From NCBI RefSeq assembly GCF_023515955.1, contig NZ_CP097322.1, positions 2,544,001 through 2,608,000 on the forward strand: a DNA stretch of 64,000 nucleotides. Direction: 5' to 3'. Below, one piece after another: positions 44,503-54,565 of the stretch (position 1 is its first letter; every line of letters starts with the position of its first letter). Under the pieces are notes generated by a model that saw only the letters and a program-made list of their open reading frames with translations, did no database searches and was not told where the DNA came from. The DNA comes from Streptomyces sp. RerS4. GTDB lineage: Bacteria; Actinomycetota; Actinomycetes; Streptomycetales; Streptomycetaceae. The translations under genes were made by a program, and so were the position numbers.

Positions 44503-45450
44503 CTACTCGTCGTCCGGCTGGGCGGGCGCACTGGCCGAAGCCGACGGGGTGACCGTGACGGTGACCGTCGGGATCGGCTTGGGCGCTTCGGGCTTGGGTG
44601 GCAGGACGGCGTCGCGCGGGTCCTCGCGCGGGGGCATGACCACCACGCCGACGATGTCCAGGCGGGAGAAGCCGACGAAGGGGCGGACCCAGACGGTGCG
44701 GGTCAGATCGCCGCGCACGGGTTCGATCTTGACGATCTCTCCGATCGGAACGCCGGGCACGAAGGGCTTGTTGCCGCGCGAGCCGAAGGTGACGAGCCGG
44801 TCGCCCGGGTTGATCTTCGCGCGGCCGTTGAGCATCTGCACGGACAGGGCGCGGTCGCCCTGGCCGGTGGCGAAGCCGAGTTCGCCGGTCTTCTCCAGGC
44901 GGGTGCCGACGGTGAAGCCGGGGTCGTTGGCGAGGACCACGGTCGCGGTGTCGGGGCCGACGGTGGCGACGCGGCCCACGAGCCCGTCCCCGTTCAGGAC
45001 GGTCATGTCCCGCTCGATGCCGTCCTTGCTGCCCGCGTCGATGGTGACGGTCCAGGAGAAGCCCTGGGCCGCTCCTATGGCGATGACCTCCGCGCCCTTG
45101 ATGCCGTACTGGCCGGCGCCGGCGCGCTTGAGCATCTCGTCGAGCTCGTGGATGCGGCTGCGGGTCTGGTCGTCGCTGCCGAGCTTGGTCTTCAGTGCGG
45201 TGTTCTCGCGCTCCAGGACCGCGATGCGGCTGTGGCGCCCGCCGGAGTCCCGTACGGCTCCTATGGCGTGGGCGACCGGGTCCACGGCCGTCGCGACGCC
45301 CTTCTCGACGGGGCCGAAGACCGCCGCGGCGGCCTGCCGGGCGCCGTCCACCGGCGACTCCTCGCCCGCCCTGATGTCCACCGTGATCAATGCGAACGCG
45401 ATGGCGATCAGCAGCACCAGGAGCAGCCGGCTCTCTCGTGTGTCCCTCAC
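44503..45450 (-). CDS. mreC: Rod-shape determining protein MreC
   Basis: Bitopic protein that links the cytoskeleton to wall synthases. The 315-residue product has a membrane helix at about residues 9-26, a coiled coil near 70-110 (ENTALKTKLGSDDQTRSRIHELDEMLKRA), and the two beta-barrel domains of MreC with VIAIGAAQGFSWTVTIDAGSKDGI and GLVGRVATVGPDTATVVL. A Pro/Ser-rich tail follows. It lies 167 bases from mreB, a gap that contains a large hairpin, so its expression may differ from mreB. Confidence 0.95.
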   Translation of the reverse strand: MRDTRESRLLLVLLIAIAFALITVDIRAGEESPVDGARQAAAAVFGPVEKGVATAVDPVAHAIGAVRDSGGRHSRIAVLERENTALKTKLGSDDQTRSRIHELDEMLKRAGAGQYGIKGAEVIAIGAAQGFSWTVTIDAGSKDGIERDMTVLNGDGLVGRVATVGPDTATVVLANDPGFTVGTRLEKTGELGFATGQGDRALSVQMLNGRAKINPGDRLVTFGSRGNKPFVPGVPIGEIVKIEPVRGDLTRTVWVRPFVGFSRLDIVGVVVMPPREDPRDAVLPPKPEAPKPIPTVTVTVTPSASASAPAQPDDE

Positions 45451-45542
45451 GTGCGGCGGCCGTGCCTTCCTCGTAGAAACTCGTACGGTGAAACCACTCC
45501 GACGGAGCCGGGGTTCCGACCGGACTGTGCCTGTATATCAAC

Positions 45543-45582
45543 GATCCGCCGCACCGGCGCGGTAGCACCCGTACGGCGGATC
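45543..45582 (-). terminator. Hairpin between mreB and mreC
   Basis: GATCCGCCG pairs with CGGCGGATC, extended by imperfect inner pairing, 36 bases after the mreB stop. It may end part of the mreB transcripts and so raise MreB over MreCD. TATACA lies just downstream and could be part of an internal mreC promoter. Confidence 0.6.
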
Positions 45583-45617
45583 CTTGTGTTCCGCATGCCC
45601 CGTTCGTGGGGTTTCGC

Positions 45618-46637
45618 TCACCGTCGGGGTTGGGCGTCCAGGACCTGCTGGAGGGCTTCGAACTCCTCGACGCACTTGCCGGAGCCGAGGGCCACGGAGT
45701 CGAGGGGGTCTTCCGCGATGTGGATCGGCATGCCCGTCTCGCGGCGCAGCCGCTCGTCCAGCCCGCGCAGCAGGGCGCCGCCGCCGGTGAGGACGATGCC
45801 GCGGTCCATGATGTCGCCGGAGAGTTCCGGCGGGCACTTGTCGAGGGTGGTCTTGACGGCGTCGACGATGGCGTTGACCGGCTCCTCGATGGCCTTGCGC
45901 ACCTCGGCGGCCGAGATGACGACGGTCTTCGGCAGGCCGGAGACGAGGTCGCGGCCGCGGATCTCGGTGTGCTCGTCCTTGTCGAGGTCGTACGCCGACC
46001 CGATCGTGATCTTGATCTGCTCGGCGGTGCGCTCGCCGAGGAGGAGCGAGTACTCCTTCTTGATGTGCTGGATGATCGCGTTGTCCAGCTCGTCGCCGGC
46101 GACCCGGATGGACTGCGCCGTGACGATTCCGCCGAGGGAGATGACGGCGACCTCGGTGGTGCCGCCGCCGATGTCCACGACCATGTTGCCGGTGGCCTCG
46201 TGGACGGGCAGGCCCGAGCCGATGGCGGCGGCCATGGGCTCTTCGATGATGTGCACCTGCCGGGCGCCGGCCTGCGTGGACGCCTCGATGACGGCACGGC
46301 GCTCCACTCCCGTGATGCCGGAGGGCACGCAGACCACGACCCGCGGACGGGCCAGGTAACGCCGCTTGTGGATCTTGAGGATGAAGTACCGGAGCATGCG
46401 CTCGGTGATCTCGAAGTCGGCGATCACGCCGTCCTTGAGGGGTCGTACGGCGACGATGTTGCCGGGCGTCCGGCCGATCATCTTCTTCGCCTCGGAGCCG
46501 ACCGCGAGAATTCCACCGGTGTTCGTGTTGATGGCGACCACGGACGGCTCGTTCAGGACGATTCCCCGGCCCCTCACGTACACCAGCGTGTTGGCGGTCC
46601 CGAGGTCGATCGCCATGTCACGGCCGATGAACGACAT
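45618..46637 (-). CDS. mreB: Rod-shape determining protein MreB
   Basis: Actin-like cytoskeletal ATPase; in Streptomyces it acts in spore-wall synthesis rather than in hyphal tip growth. The 339-residue product has phosphate-1 motif [23 protein letters not shown], the phosphate-2 motif [13 protein letters not shown] and the adenosine motif [16 protein letters not shown] at 46637 is chosen because AAGGGGA stands seven bases upstream; ATG at 46658 would add seven residues. It leads the mreBCD-pbp2-rodA run. Confidence 0.97.
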   Translation of the reverse strand: MSFIGRDMAIDLGTANTLVYVRGRGIVLNEPSVVAINTNTGGILAVGSEAKKMIGRTPGNIVAVRPLKDGVIADFEITERMLRYFILKIHKRRYLARPRVVVCVPSGITGVERRAVIEASTQAGARQVHIIEEPMAAAIGSGLPVHEATGNMVVDIGGGTTEVAVISLGGIVTAQSIRVAGDELDNAIIQHIKKEYSLLLGERTAEQIKITIGSAYDLDKDEHTEIRGRDLVSGLPKTVVISAAEVRKAIEEPVNAIVDAVKTTLDKCPPELSGDIMDRGIVLTGGGALLRGLDERLRRETGMPIHIAEDPLDSVALGSGKCVEEFEALQQVLDAQPRR

Positions 46638-46954
46638 GTTGTTCCCCTTGTTCCCCATGAGGAGCGTCTGGCCTTCCAGTTGATAGCGGCTGCTGTCAGG
46701 TCGGCGAGGTGGGTGTGTGGGTGGAGGCCCCATCGTAGTGCCGCGAGTGTGAACACCGCGCGACGGGACTCCGGCAATCCCGCCGGAACGGAAACCCGCC
46801 CCCTGAGTGGTGACGTCGTGTCCTGTCCTTGCGTTCCCGGTCGGCGGCCCCAATACCGAAGGGCGACCGAAATTACTTCGGTCGCCCCAGGTCGAGAGCG
46901 CTATTTGGCTGATGTCGTGTCAGTAAAGAGCACTCGGACAGTCGCGCGGCGCGG
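46638..46954 (-). other. Intergenic region upstream of mreB
   Basis: This stretch of about 300 bases holds the hairpin at 46861-46887 and, presumably, the mreB promoters. I see no near-consensus -35/-10 pair and no small gene. Confidence 0.5.
46861..46887 (-). terminator. Terminator of ndk
   Basis: GGGCGACCGAA pairs perfectly with TTCGGTCGCCC around a five-base loop, about 70 bases beyond the ndk stop and before mreB. Confidence 0.8.
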
Positions 46955-47365
46955 TCAGAGCGCGGGGAAGAAGAGCTTCAGCTCGCGCTCCGCGGACTCC
47001 TCGGAATCCGAGGCGTGGATCAGGTTCTCCCGGGTGATGGTGCCGAAGTCACCCCGGATGGAACCGGGCGCGGCGGCGATCGGGTCGGTGGGTCCGGCGA
47101 GCTGACGGACACCCTCGATCACGCGTTCCCCTTCGACCACCAGGGCGACGATCGGACCGCTCGACATGAAGCCCATGAGGGGCTCGTAGAAGGGCTTGCC
47201 CTTGTGCTCGCCGTAGTGCGTCTCCAGGGTCTCCTGGTCCAGCGTCCGCAGCTCCAGCGCGGGAATGGTCCAGCCGGCCTTCCGCTCGATACGGCCGATG
47301 ATCTCGCCGATCAGGCCGCGACGGACGGCGTCGGGCTTGAGCAGGACGAGCGTGCGCTGGGTCAT
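46955..47365 (-). CDS. ndk: Nucleoside diphosphate kinase
   Basis: Transfers the gamma phosphate between nucleoside triphosphates and diphosphates. The 136-residue product has the full fold, from TLVLLKPDAVRRGLIGEII to the active-site motif NLIHASDS with catalytic His117, and ends in ELKLFFPAL. Length and motifs are canonical. It is transcribed from the folC side. Confidence 0.99.
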   Translation of the reverse strand: MTQRTLVLLKPDAVRRGLIGEIIGRIERKAGWTIPALELRTLDQETLETHYGEHKGKPFYEPLMGFMSSGPIVALVVEGERVIEGVRQLAGPTDPIAAAPGSIRGDFGTITRENLIHASDSEESAERELKLFFPAL

Positions 47366-47428
47366 GTGACACTCCTTGCGGCATACGGGTGCGGTAGGGC
47401 GAATCTACAGGGCCGAACGAGGACCCCG

Positions 47429-47788
47429 TCACGCAGCGTCAGGAGCACCGGTTTCCGCCTGCGACGCCGCCCAGCGGGCCTTGATCGTGTCGATCCGGCG
47501 GCCGTAGTGCACCGAACACCACCACAGGGCCGCGAAGACCGCGCCCAGGAAGAACATGGTGGGCACCACGAAGCCACTGGCGATCAGACCGATCTGCAGG
47601 GCCCAGCCCAGCTGCACCGCGCCCGGACGCGACAGCATCCCGCACAGCAGCACCGACAGCAGCATGGTCACACCGCAGACCGTCCAGACCTGGGCCTGCG
47701 TCAGGTCCGGGTTCTTCATGGCCACCAGGCCCGCGAAACCGATGACGAAGAATTCACCGATCAGCGTGCTCGCGCAGAGCGTGCGCAT
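47429..47788 (-). CDS. DUF4233 family membrane protein
   Basis: The 119-residue product has four membrane helices (LIGEFFVIGFAGLVAM, VWTVCGVTMLLSVLLCGML, LGWALQIGLIASGFVVPTMFFLGAVFAALWW) and a short basic tail (YGRRIDTIKARW). The DUF4233 family is actinobacterial and has no assigned role. It lies seven bases after folC and is very probably cotranscribed with it, an arrangement conserved in actinomycetes. Confidence 0.88.
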   Translation of the reverse strand: MRTLCASTLIGEFFVIGFAGLVAMKNPDLTQAQVWTVCGVTMLLSVLLCGMLSRPGAVQLGWALQIGLIASGFVVPTMFFLGAVFAALWWCSVHYGRRIDTIKARWAASQAETGAPDAA

Positions 47789-47795
47789 CGATCCC

Positions 47796-49334
47796 TCAGC
47801 CCCTCTTGAACAGCAGGCGGGCCTCGCCCACCGTGATCACGGAACCGGTCACCAGGACCCCGGCCCCTCCGTATTCGGCCTCTTCCTCCGCCAGGGTGAT
47901 CGCCGCCTCCAGCGCGTCGTCCAGGCGCGGTTCCACCTGCACCCGGTCCGGGCCGAAGACCTCCACCGCGACGGCCGCCAGCTCGTCCGCCGACATCGCG
48001 CGGTGGCTGGAGTTCTCCGTCACGACGACCTCCGCGAAGATCGGCTCGAAGGCCTCCAGGACACCCTTGACGTCCTTGCCCTCACTCGCCGCCACCACGC
48101 CGATCAGCCGGCTGAAGCCGAAGGACTCGGTCACCGCGTCCGCCGTCACCCGCGCGCCCGCCGGGTTGTGCGCGGCGTCCAGGACCACGGTCGGGCTGCG
48201 GCGCACGACCTCCATGCGGCCCGGCGAGGTCACCGAGGCGAAGGCCCGGCGCACCGTCTCCACGTCCAGCTCGCGCGCGTGCTCCGCGCCGACGCCGAAG
48301 AAGGCCTCGACGGCGGCGAGCGCCACCGCCGCGTTGTGCGCCATGTGGGCGCCGTACAGCGGCAGGAAGATGCCCTCGTACTCGCCGCCCATCCCGCGCA
48401 GGGTCAGCATCTGGCCGCCGACCGCCACCTCGCGGGAGACGACGCCGAACTCCATGCCCTCGCGGGCCACCGTCGCGTCCACCTCGACGGCCTTCTTCAG
48501 CAGCACCTGCGCCGCGTCCACCGGCTGCTGCGCCAGGATCACGGTGGCGTCCTGCTTGATGATGCCGCCCTTCTCCTGGGCGATCTCGCCGGGCGTGGAG
48601 CCGAGCCGGTCCGTGTGGTCGAGGCTGATGGGGGTGATCACCGCGACGGAGGCGTCGATCACGTTCGTCGCGTCCCAGCTGCCGCCCATGCCGACCTCGA
48701 TCACGGCCACGTCCACGGGGGCGTCCGCGAAGGCCGCGTAGGCCATGCCCGTCAGCACCTCGAAGAACGACAGCCGGTACTCCTCGGCCGCGTCGACCAT
48801 CTCCACGTACGGCTTGACGTCGTGGTACGTCTCGATGAAGCGCTCGGCGTCGATCGGCAGCCCGTCCAGGCTGATCCGCTCGGTGATCGACTGCACGTGC
48901 GGGCTCGTGTAGCGGCCGGTGCGCAGGTCGAAGGCGTTCAGCAGGGCCTCGATCATGCGGGCGGTGCTGGTCTTGCCGTTGGTGCCGGTGACGTGGATGG
49001 TGGGGTACGCGCGCTGCGGCTCGCCCAGGACGTCCATCAGCGCGGCGATCCGGGTGACGGAGGGTTCGAGCTTCGTCTCGCCCCAGCGGGTCGAAAGCTC
49101 CTGCTCCACCTCCAGCAGCGCCTTCGCCACTTCCGGGTCCTCGGGGCGCGCGGGAACCGGGTCGCCCGTGGGCGGTCCGGCCTGGGCGCGCAGGGTGCGG
49201 CTGCCGGCCTCGATCACCGCCAGGTCGGGATCGCGCGTGGATTCCTCCGCCACTATCTGGTCGAACTCGTCGAAGGTGTCGTCGAGGTGGTCGACGTCGT
49301 CGCGGTCGTGGCTCTCGGGCTGCTGCTCACTCAC
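47796..49334 (-). CDS. folC: Folylpolyglutamate synthase / dihydrofolate synthase
   Basis: Adds glutamates to folates and may also make dihydrofolate. The 512-residue product has a 70-residue acidic N-terminal extension, then the Mur-ligase fold: P-loop VTGTNGKTSTARM (about residues 116-126), SLDHTDRLG, the EVGMGGSWDATNV signature and the LDAAHNPAG motif in the C-terminal domain. The extension is typical of Streptomyces FolC. It is divergent from the MreB-like gene. Confidence 0.96.
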   Translation of the reverse strand: MSEQQPESHDRDDVDHLDDTFDEFDQIVAEESTRDPDLAVIEAGSRTLRAQAGPPTGDPVPARPEDPEVAKALLEVEQELSTRWGETKLEPSVTRIAALMDVLGEPQRAYPTIHVTGTNGKTSTARMIEALLNAFDLRTGRYTSPHVQSITERISLDGLPIDAERFIETYHDVKPYVEMVDAAEEYRLSFFEVLTGMAYAAFADAPVDVAVIEVGMGGSWDATNVIDASVAVITPISLDHTDRLGSTPGEIAQEKGGIIKQDATVILAQQPVDAAQVLLKKAVEVDATVAREGMEFGVVSREVAVGGQMLTLRGMGGEYEGIFLPLYGAHMAHNAAVALAAVEAFFGVGAEHARELDVETVRRAFASVTSPGRMEVVRRSPTVVLDAAHNPAGARVTADAVTESFGFSRLIGVVAASEGKDVKGVLEAFEPIFAEVVVTENSSHRAMSADELAAVAVEVFGPDRVQVEPRLDDALEAAITLAEEEAEYGGAGVLVTGSVITVGEARLLFKRG

Positions 49335-49450
49335 GCACCCAGTCTACGGACCGGGGCCCCGGGGACTTTCGACCCGGGCGTTTCGGGACGTTCGGCGCCC
49401 GGCGCGACCTGATCGTTATGCAAGCCTTGCGGCAGGAGAGAGGGGAACGA

Positions 49451-50500
49451 ATGCCGCAGGCCAGCACCGAGAAGTCCGCTTCCAGCCGTGACATAGGCAT
49501 GGATCTGGGGACCGCGAACACCCTCGTCTACGCCCGGGGGCACGGGATCGTCCTCAATGAGCCGTCCGTGGTGGCGGTCAAGGCCGGCACCACCACCGCC
49601 CTCGCCGTCGGGACCGAGGCCAAGGAGACCATCGGCCGCACCCCCGGCTCCATCACCGCCATCCGGCCCCTCAAAGACGGGGTGATCTGCGACTACGAGG
49701 CGGCCGAGGAGATGATCCGGCACTTCGTCCGCAAGGCCGTGCCCGGCCGGCGGCCCCGCACCCGCATGGTGATCTGCGTACCGTCCGGGGTGACCCCCGT
49801 CGAGCGGCGGGCCATCATCCACGCCTCCACCCGGGCCGGGGCCAAGACGGTGCACCTGATCGAGGAGCCCATGGCGGCGGCGATCGGCGCCGGGCTGCCG
49901 GTGGCCGAACCGCGCGGCTCGATGGTGGTGGACATCGGCGGCGGCACCTCCGAGGTGGCCGTCATCTCGCTCGGCGGCATCGTCACCTCGCAGTCGCTGC
50001 GCGTCGGCGGCGACCGCCTCGACGCCGCGATCATCGACTGGGTGCGCAAGGAACACGCGCTGCTCATCGGCGAGCGCACCGCCGAAGACGTCAAGATCGG
50101 CATCGGCTCGGCCTGGCCCGTACCCGACCGGCCGGAGTGGGAGACCCGTACCTTCACCGTGCGGGGCCGCGAGAAGGTCGGCGGCATGCCGAAGACCCTG
50201 GAGCTGACCGCGACCGACGTACGGGCCGCCCTCGACGAGCCCATCGAGGCGATCATCGCCGCGGTCCGCGCCACCCTGGAGGAGTGCCCGCCGGAGCTGT
50301 CCGGCGACGTGATGGAGCACGGCATCGTCTTGACCGGCGGCGGCGCGCTCCTGCCCGGCCTGGACCTGCGCATCGCCTCCGCCACCGGCATCCCGGTCTT
50401 CGTGGCGGACGCCCCGCTGGACTGTGTGGCCCTCGGCTCGGGTCGCTGCGTGGAGGAGTTCGACTCCCTCACGAGCCTGTTGGCACCCGGCCGGGTCTGA
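49451..50500 (+). CDS. MreB/Mbl-like actin homologue, second copy
   Basis: The 349-residue product [30 protein letters not shown] has all MreB nucleotide motifs: [24 protein letters not shown] and [14 protein letters not shown]. Compared with the MreB encoded at 45618-46637 it differs mainly in the subdomain around residues 210-240 (PVPDRPEWETRTFTVRG) and in the missing basic surface patches. GAGAGGGG precedes the ATG. It resembles the Mbl-type paralogues of Streptomyces. In S. coelicolor, as I recall, Mbl lies elsewhere and folC adjoins valS, so this copy looks like a lineage-specific placement. Confidence 0.92.
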   Translation: MPQASTEKSASSRDIGMDLGTANTLVYARGHGIVLNEPSVVAVKAGTTTALAVGTEAKETIGRTPGSITAIRPLKDGVICDYEAAEEMIRHFVRKAVPGRRPRTRMVICVPSGVTPVERRAIIHASTRAGAKTVHLIEEPMAAAIGAGLPVAEPRGSMVVDIGGGTSEVAVISLGGIVTSQSLRVGGDRLDAAIIDWVRKEHALLIGERTAEDVKIGIGSAWPVPDRPEWETRTFTVRGREKVGGMPKTLELTATDVRAALDEPIEAIIAAVRATLEECPPELSGDVMEHGIVLTGGGALLPGLDLRIASATGIPVFVADAPLDCVALGSGRCVEEFDSLTSLLAPGRV

Positions 50501-50512
50501 GGCCTTCGGCCC

Positions 50513-51673
50513 TCAGGCCCGCGGCACCACGGCGATGACCACGTACGCGTCCTCCGTGCGCGTCGCCGTCAGCGTGCCGCCCAGGCTGCGGACGCGCTCG
50601 GACATGCTCGCCGTCCCCGACCCCGCCGAGACGGGGGCCAGGGCCGGCGCCCGCACCGGCAGGGCGTTGCTGACGGCGATCCGCAGCCGGGGCCCCTCGG
50701 CGCAGATCGACACGTCGATGGTCTCCCCGTGCGCGTGCTTGGCCGCGTTCGTCAGGCACTCCTGCACCACGCGGTAGACCGCCGCCTGCCGCAGCGGCGA
50801 CAGCCCGTGCGCCTCGGGGTCCATGACCAACCGGACGGGCGAGCCGGCCCGACCGCTCTCCTCCGCCAGCGCCGCCAGCCCCTCCACACCCGGGGTCGCG
50901 GCCCGCTCGCCGCGCTGCACGATGATCTCGTTCAACACCAGATGGGCCCGCCGCGCCGTGTCGGCCAACTCCTCGAAGTCCTTCGCGTACGCCGTCTCGC
51001 GCGCCCGTACCGACAACACCTCGGAGCGCACCGTCAGCAGCGTCAGCTCCCGCCCGACGAAGTCGTGGACGTCGCGGGCGACCGAGGTCCGTTCCTGCTC
51101 CACCGCCCCGCGCACCGCGGCCTCGGCCCGGCGGGCCTCCAGCTCGCGCACCAGGTCGTGCCGGCAGGCGGCGATCCCGACGGCGGAGGCGAGGACCCCG
51201 ATCGGCACGACCAGGCTGAGGAAGGCGCTGAGGCTCTGCGACTTCGGCTCGGGCCAGCCCGGCACGCTGAAGACGGCCAGCGCGAAGGCGACGTAGCCGA
51301 GGGTGGCGAGGATCGCGGCCCGCCGGCCCCGGTAGCGGCCGACGGAGTACAGCGCGAACTGGACCAGCGTCAGCTCGTGCAGCCATCCGATGAACAGCAG
51401 GGCCGTGAGGAACGCCGCCCACGGCATCCGGCGGCGCAGCAGCAGGGTCGCACAGCCGGCCGTCAGCACCAGGGCGGCCGTCCAGCCGTCGAGCGAGTTG
51501 TCGGCGGCGGCGAGGCCGGGCAGGTCCAGGGCCATCAGGGCCAGGCAGCTCAGCGCCGCGAGGACGTCCTGCGCCCGGGGCGAGCCGGCCCAGCCCTCGG
51601 CCATCCGGCGGCCGGCGGCCACCGCCCGGTGGTACGCCGACAGGACGGGCTTGACGTGCATGCCACCCATCAT
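50513..51673 (-). CDS. Orphan NarL-type sensor histidine kinase
   Basis: Two-component kinase with no adjacent response regulator. The 386-residue product has an N-terminal membrane part with about five helices (for example DVLAALSCLALMALDLPGL and LVVPIGVLASAVGIAA), a HisKA_3 dimerisation region with the phospho-accepting His in SVARDVHDFVGRELTLL, and an HATPase domain with the N box ECLTNAAKHA and a G box GSGTASMSERVRSLGGTL. The signal is unknown. The gene is convergent with the MreB-like gene, only 12 bases apart, which may link it to wall status; that is inference. Confidence 0.9.
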   Translation of the reverse strand: MMGGMHVKPVLSAYHRAVAAGRRMAEGWAGSPRAQDVLAALSCLALMALDLPGLAAADNSLDGWTAALVLTAGCATLLLRRRMPWAAFLTALLFIGWLHELTLVQFALYSVGRYRGRRAAILATLGYVAFALAVFSVPGWPEPKSQSLSAFLSLVVPIGVLASAVGIAACRHDLVRELEARRAEAAVRGAVEQERTSVARDVHDFVGRELTLLTVRSEVLSVRARETAYAKDFEELADTARRAHLVLNEIIVQRGERAATPGVEGLAALAEESGRAGSPVRLVMDPEAHGLSPLRQAAVYRVVQECLTNAAKHAHGETIDVSICAEGPRLRIAVSNALPVRAPALAPVSAGSGTASMSERVRSLGGTLTATRTEDAYVVIAVVPRA

Positions 51674-51728
51674 CCGTGGTCCCGGCCCCGGATCGAGTCA
51701 CAGGGTCGGACATATGAAGTGATATGCG

Positions 51729-51762
51729 GCACGGGAGGCACGGGAGGCACGGCAGGCACGGG
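51729..51762. repeat. GCACGGGAG short tandem repeat
   Basis: Four imperfect 9-base copies (GCACGGGAG, GCACGGGAG, GCACGGCAG, GCACGGGA) lie between the kinase start and the valS terminator. Confidence 0.6.
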
Positions 51763-51763
51763 A

Positions 51764-51804
51764 AAGGCCCCCGTACCGTCGGCGCGCGACGGTACGGGGG
51801 CCTT
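51764..51804 (-). terminator. Terminator of valS
   Basis: AAGGCCCCCGTACCGTCG pairs perfectly with its complement around a five-base loop, 11 bases past the valS stop. Confidence 0.9.
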
Positions 51805-51815
51805 CACACCACGGG

Positions 51816-54437
51816 TCAGGCGGCGGGCAGCGAGTCCAGCTGGGCCTGGATGCGGGCGATGTCGGCCTCGGCCTTGGCGAGCCGGCCCTTGATCTTGTCC
51901 ACGACGTTGTCGGGGGCCTTGGCGAGGAAGGCCTCGTTCCCGAGCTTCGCCTCGGCCTGCTGCTTCTCCTTCTCGGCGGCGCCGAGGTCCTTGGAGAGGC
52001 GCTTGCGCTCGGCGGCCACGTCGATCGTGCCGGACAGGTCCAGCGCGACGGTGGCACCCCCGACCGGCAGGGTGGCGGTCGCGTTGAACGCGTCGCCCTC
52101 CGGCTGCAGGCGCAGCAACTGGCGGATGGCGCCCTCGTGCGCGACCAGCGCCGTGCCCGCCAGGTCCAGGCGGGCCGGGACCTTCTGGCCCGGCTGCAGA
52201 CCCTGGTCGGCGCGGAAGCGACGGACCTCGGTGACGACGGCCTGGAGGTTCTCGATCTCGGCCTCGGCGGCCTCGTCGCGGAAACCGCTGTCCTTGGGCC
52301 AGTCGGCGACCACGAGGGACTCACCGCCGGTCAGGGTGGTCCACAGGGTCTCGGTGACGAAGGGGACCACCGGGTGCAGAAGGCGCAGGGTGGTGTCCAG
52401 GACCTCGCCGAGGACGCGCCCGGAGACCCGGGCCCCCTCGCCGCCCGCGAAGAAGGTCGTCTTCGACAGCTCGACGTACCAGTCGAAGACCTCGTCCCAC
52501 GCGAAGTGGTACAGGGCCTCGCTGAGCTTCGAGAACTGGAAGTCCTCGTAGTACGCGTCCACCTGCGCGACCGTCTTGTTCAGGCGCGAGAGGATCCAGC
52601 GGTCGGTCGCCGACATCTCCTCGGGGGCCGGCAGCTCGCCCTCGATGGTGGCGCCGTTCATCAGCGCGAAGCGCGTGGCGTTCCAGATCTTGTTGGCGAA
52701 GTTGCGGGAGGCCTGGACCCAGTCCTCGCCGATCGGGACGTCGGTGCCGGGGTTGGCGCCCTTGGCCAGGGTGAAACGGACGGCGTCGGAGCCGTACTTG
52801 TCCATCCAGTCCAGCGGGTCGACGACGTTGCCGAAGGACTTCGACATCTTCTTGCCGCGCTCGTCGCGGACCAGGCCGGTGAGCGCGATCGTCTTGAACG
52901 GGACCTCGCCGTCCATGGCGTACAGGCCGAACATCATCATCCGGGCGACCCAGAAGAAGATGATGTCGTGGCCGGTGACCAGGACGTCGGTGGAGTAGAA
53001 CTTCTCCAGGTCCGGGGTCTTCTCCGGCCAGCCGAGCGTGGAGAACGGCCACAGGCCGGAGGAGAACCAGGTGTCCAGGACGTCCGTGTCCTGGGTCCAG
53101 CCCTCGCCCGTCGGCACCTCGTCGTCCGGTCCGACGCAGACGACCTCGCCGTCCGGGCCGTACCAGACCGGGATGCGGTGGCCCCACCAGAGCTGGCGCG
53201 AGATGCACCAGTCGTTGAGGTTGTCGACCCAGTCGAAGTAGCGCTTCTCCATCTCCTGCGGGTGGATCGCGACCCGGCCGTCGCGGACCGCGTCACCGGC
53301 GGCCTTGGCGAGGGTCTCGACCTTGACCCACCACTGGAGCGACAGGCGCGGCTCGACGGTGGTGCCGCACCGCGAGCAGTGCCCGACGGAGTGCAGGTAC
53401 GGGCGCTTCTCGGCGACGATGCGACCCTGCTGGCGCAGGGCGGAGACGACCGCGCTGCGGGCCTCGAAGCGGTCGAGGCCGAGGAAGGGGCCGTGGACGG
53501 TGATGACACCGTGCTCGTCCATGATCGTCATGTTGGGCAGGTTGTGGCGCTGCCCGATGGCGAAGTCGTTCGGGTCGTGGGCGGGCGTCACCTTGACGCA
53601 GCCGGTGCCGAACTCGGGGTCGACGTGCGTGTCCGCGACGACCGGGATGGACCGGTCGGTCAGCGGCAGCTTGATGAGCTTGCCGACCAGGTGCCTGTAG
53701 CGCTCGTCGTCCGGGTGGACGGCGATGGCCGTGTCACCGAGCATCGTCTCGGCGCGGGTGGTGGCGACGACGAGGGTGTCCTCGCCCTCGCCGTACGTGA
53801 TGGAGACGAGCTCTCCCGCGTCCTCCTGGTACTCCACCTCGATGTCCGAGATGGCCGTCAGACAGCGGGGGCACCAGTTGATGATGCGCTCGGCGCGGTA
53901 GATCAGCTCGTCGTCGTAGAGCTTCTTGAAGATCGTCTGGACGGCCTTGGACAGGCCCTCGTCCATGGTGAAGCGCTCACGGCTCCAGTCGACGCCGTCA
54001 CCGAGGCGCCGCATCTGGCCGAGGATCTTGCCGCCGTACTCTTCCTTCCACTGCCAGACGCGCTCGACGAACTCCTCGCGGCCCAGGTCGTGGCGGGACT
54101 TGCCCTCCTCGGCGAGCTGCTGCTCGACCTTGTTCTGGGTGGCGATGCCGGCGTGGTCCATGCCGGGCAGCCACAGGGACTCGTAGCCCTGCATGCGCTT
54201 GCGGCGGGTCAGGGCGTCCATCAGCGTGTGCTGGAAGGCGTGCCCCAGGTGGAGGGAGCCGGTGACGTTCGGCGGCGGGATGACGATCGTGTACGGGGGC
54301 TTCTCGCTCGCGGGGTCGGCCGTGAAGTACCCACGCTCTACCCAGCGCTCGTAGAGCTTCCCCTCTACCTCGGCCGGCGCGTACTGGGTCGGCAGTTCGG
54401 AGTTGGGGGCACTGGGTGTCTGCGTGTTCTCGGTCAC
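51816..54437 (-). CDS. valS: Valyl-tRNA synthetase
   Basis: Class I synthetase that charges tRNA-Val. The 873-residue product has HIGH as HLGH (residues 63-66, in [15 protein letters not shown]), KMSKS in [14 protein letters not shown], the CP1 editing domain between them, and the tRNA-binding coiled-coil arm at the C-terminus ([23 protein letters not shown]). No T-box or leader peptide is visible upstream, unlike leuS. It is divergent from the gene at 54566 across a 128-base gap. Confidence 0.98.
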   Translation of the reverse strand: MTENTQTPSAPNSELPTQYAPAEVEGKLYERWVERGYFTADPASEKPPYTIVIPPPNVTGSLHLGHAFQHTLMDALTRRKRMQGYESLWLPGMDHAGIATQNKVEQQLAEEGKSRHDLGREEFVERVWQWKEEYGGKILGQMRRLGDGVDWSRERFTMDEGLSKAVQTIFKKLYDDELIYRAERIINWCPRCLTAISDIEVEYQEDAGELVSITYGEGEDTLVVATTRAETMLGDTAIAVHPDDERYRHLVGKLIKLPLTDRSIPVVADTHVDPEFGTGCVKVTPAHDPNDFAIGQRHNLPNMTIMDEHGVITVHGPFLGLDRFEARSAVVSALRQQGRIVAEKRPYLHSVGHCSRCGTTVEPRLSLQWWVKVETLAKAAGDAVRDGRVAIHPQEMEKRYFDWVDNLNDWCISRQLWWGHRIPVWYGPDGEVVCVGPDDEVPTGEGWTQDTDVLDTWFSSGLWPFSTLGWPEKTPDLEKFYSTDVLVTGHDIIFFWVARMMMFGLYAMDGEVPFKTIALTGLVRDERGKKMSKSFGNVVDPLDWMDKYGSDAVRFTLAKGANPGTDVPIGEDWVQASRNFANKIWNATRFALMNGATIEGELPAPEEMSATDRWILSRLNKTVAQVDAYYEDFQFSKLSEALYHFAWDEVFDWYVELSKTTFFAGGEGARVSGRVLGEVLDTTLRLLHPVVPFVTETLWTTLTGGESLVVADWPKDSGFRDEAAEAEIENLQAVVTEVRRFRADQGLQPGQKVPARLDLAGTALVAHEGAIRQLLRLQPEGDAFNATATLPVGGATVALDLSGTIDVAAERKRLSKDLGAAEKEKQQAEAKLGNEAFLAKAPDNVVDKIKGRLAKAEADIARIQAQLDSLPAA

Positions 54438-54565
54438 GGAGCACAGTTTAGAGGCGTAACGGTCCGGTACTGAAACCGGTAATCCCGGGGCCCCGGCGCG
54501 GTGTGCGGGGCCCGCTTCCGCCAGGATGTGTGGAGCAGATAAGCAACCTCACAGGGGGACGCGGG

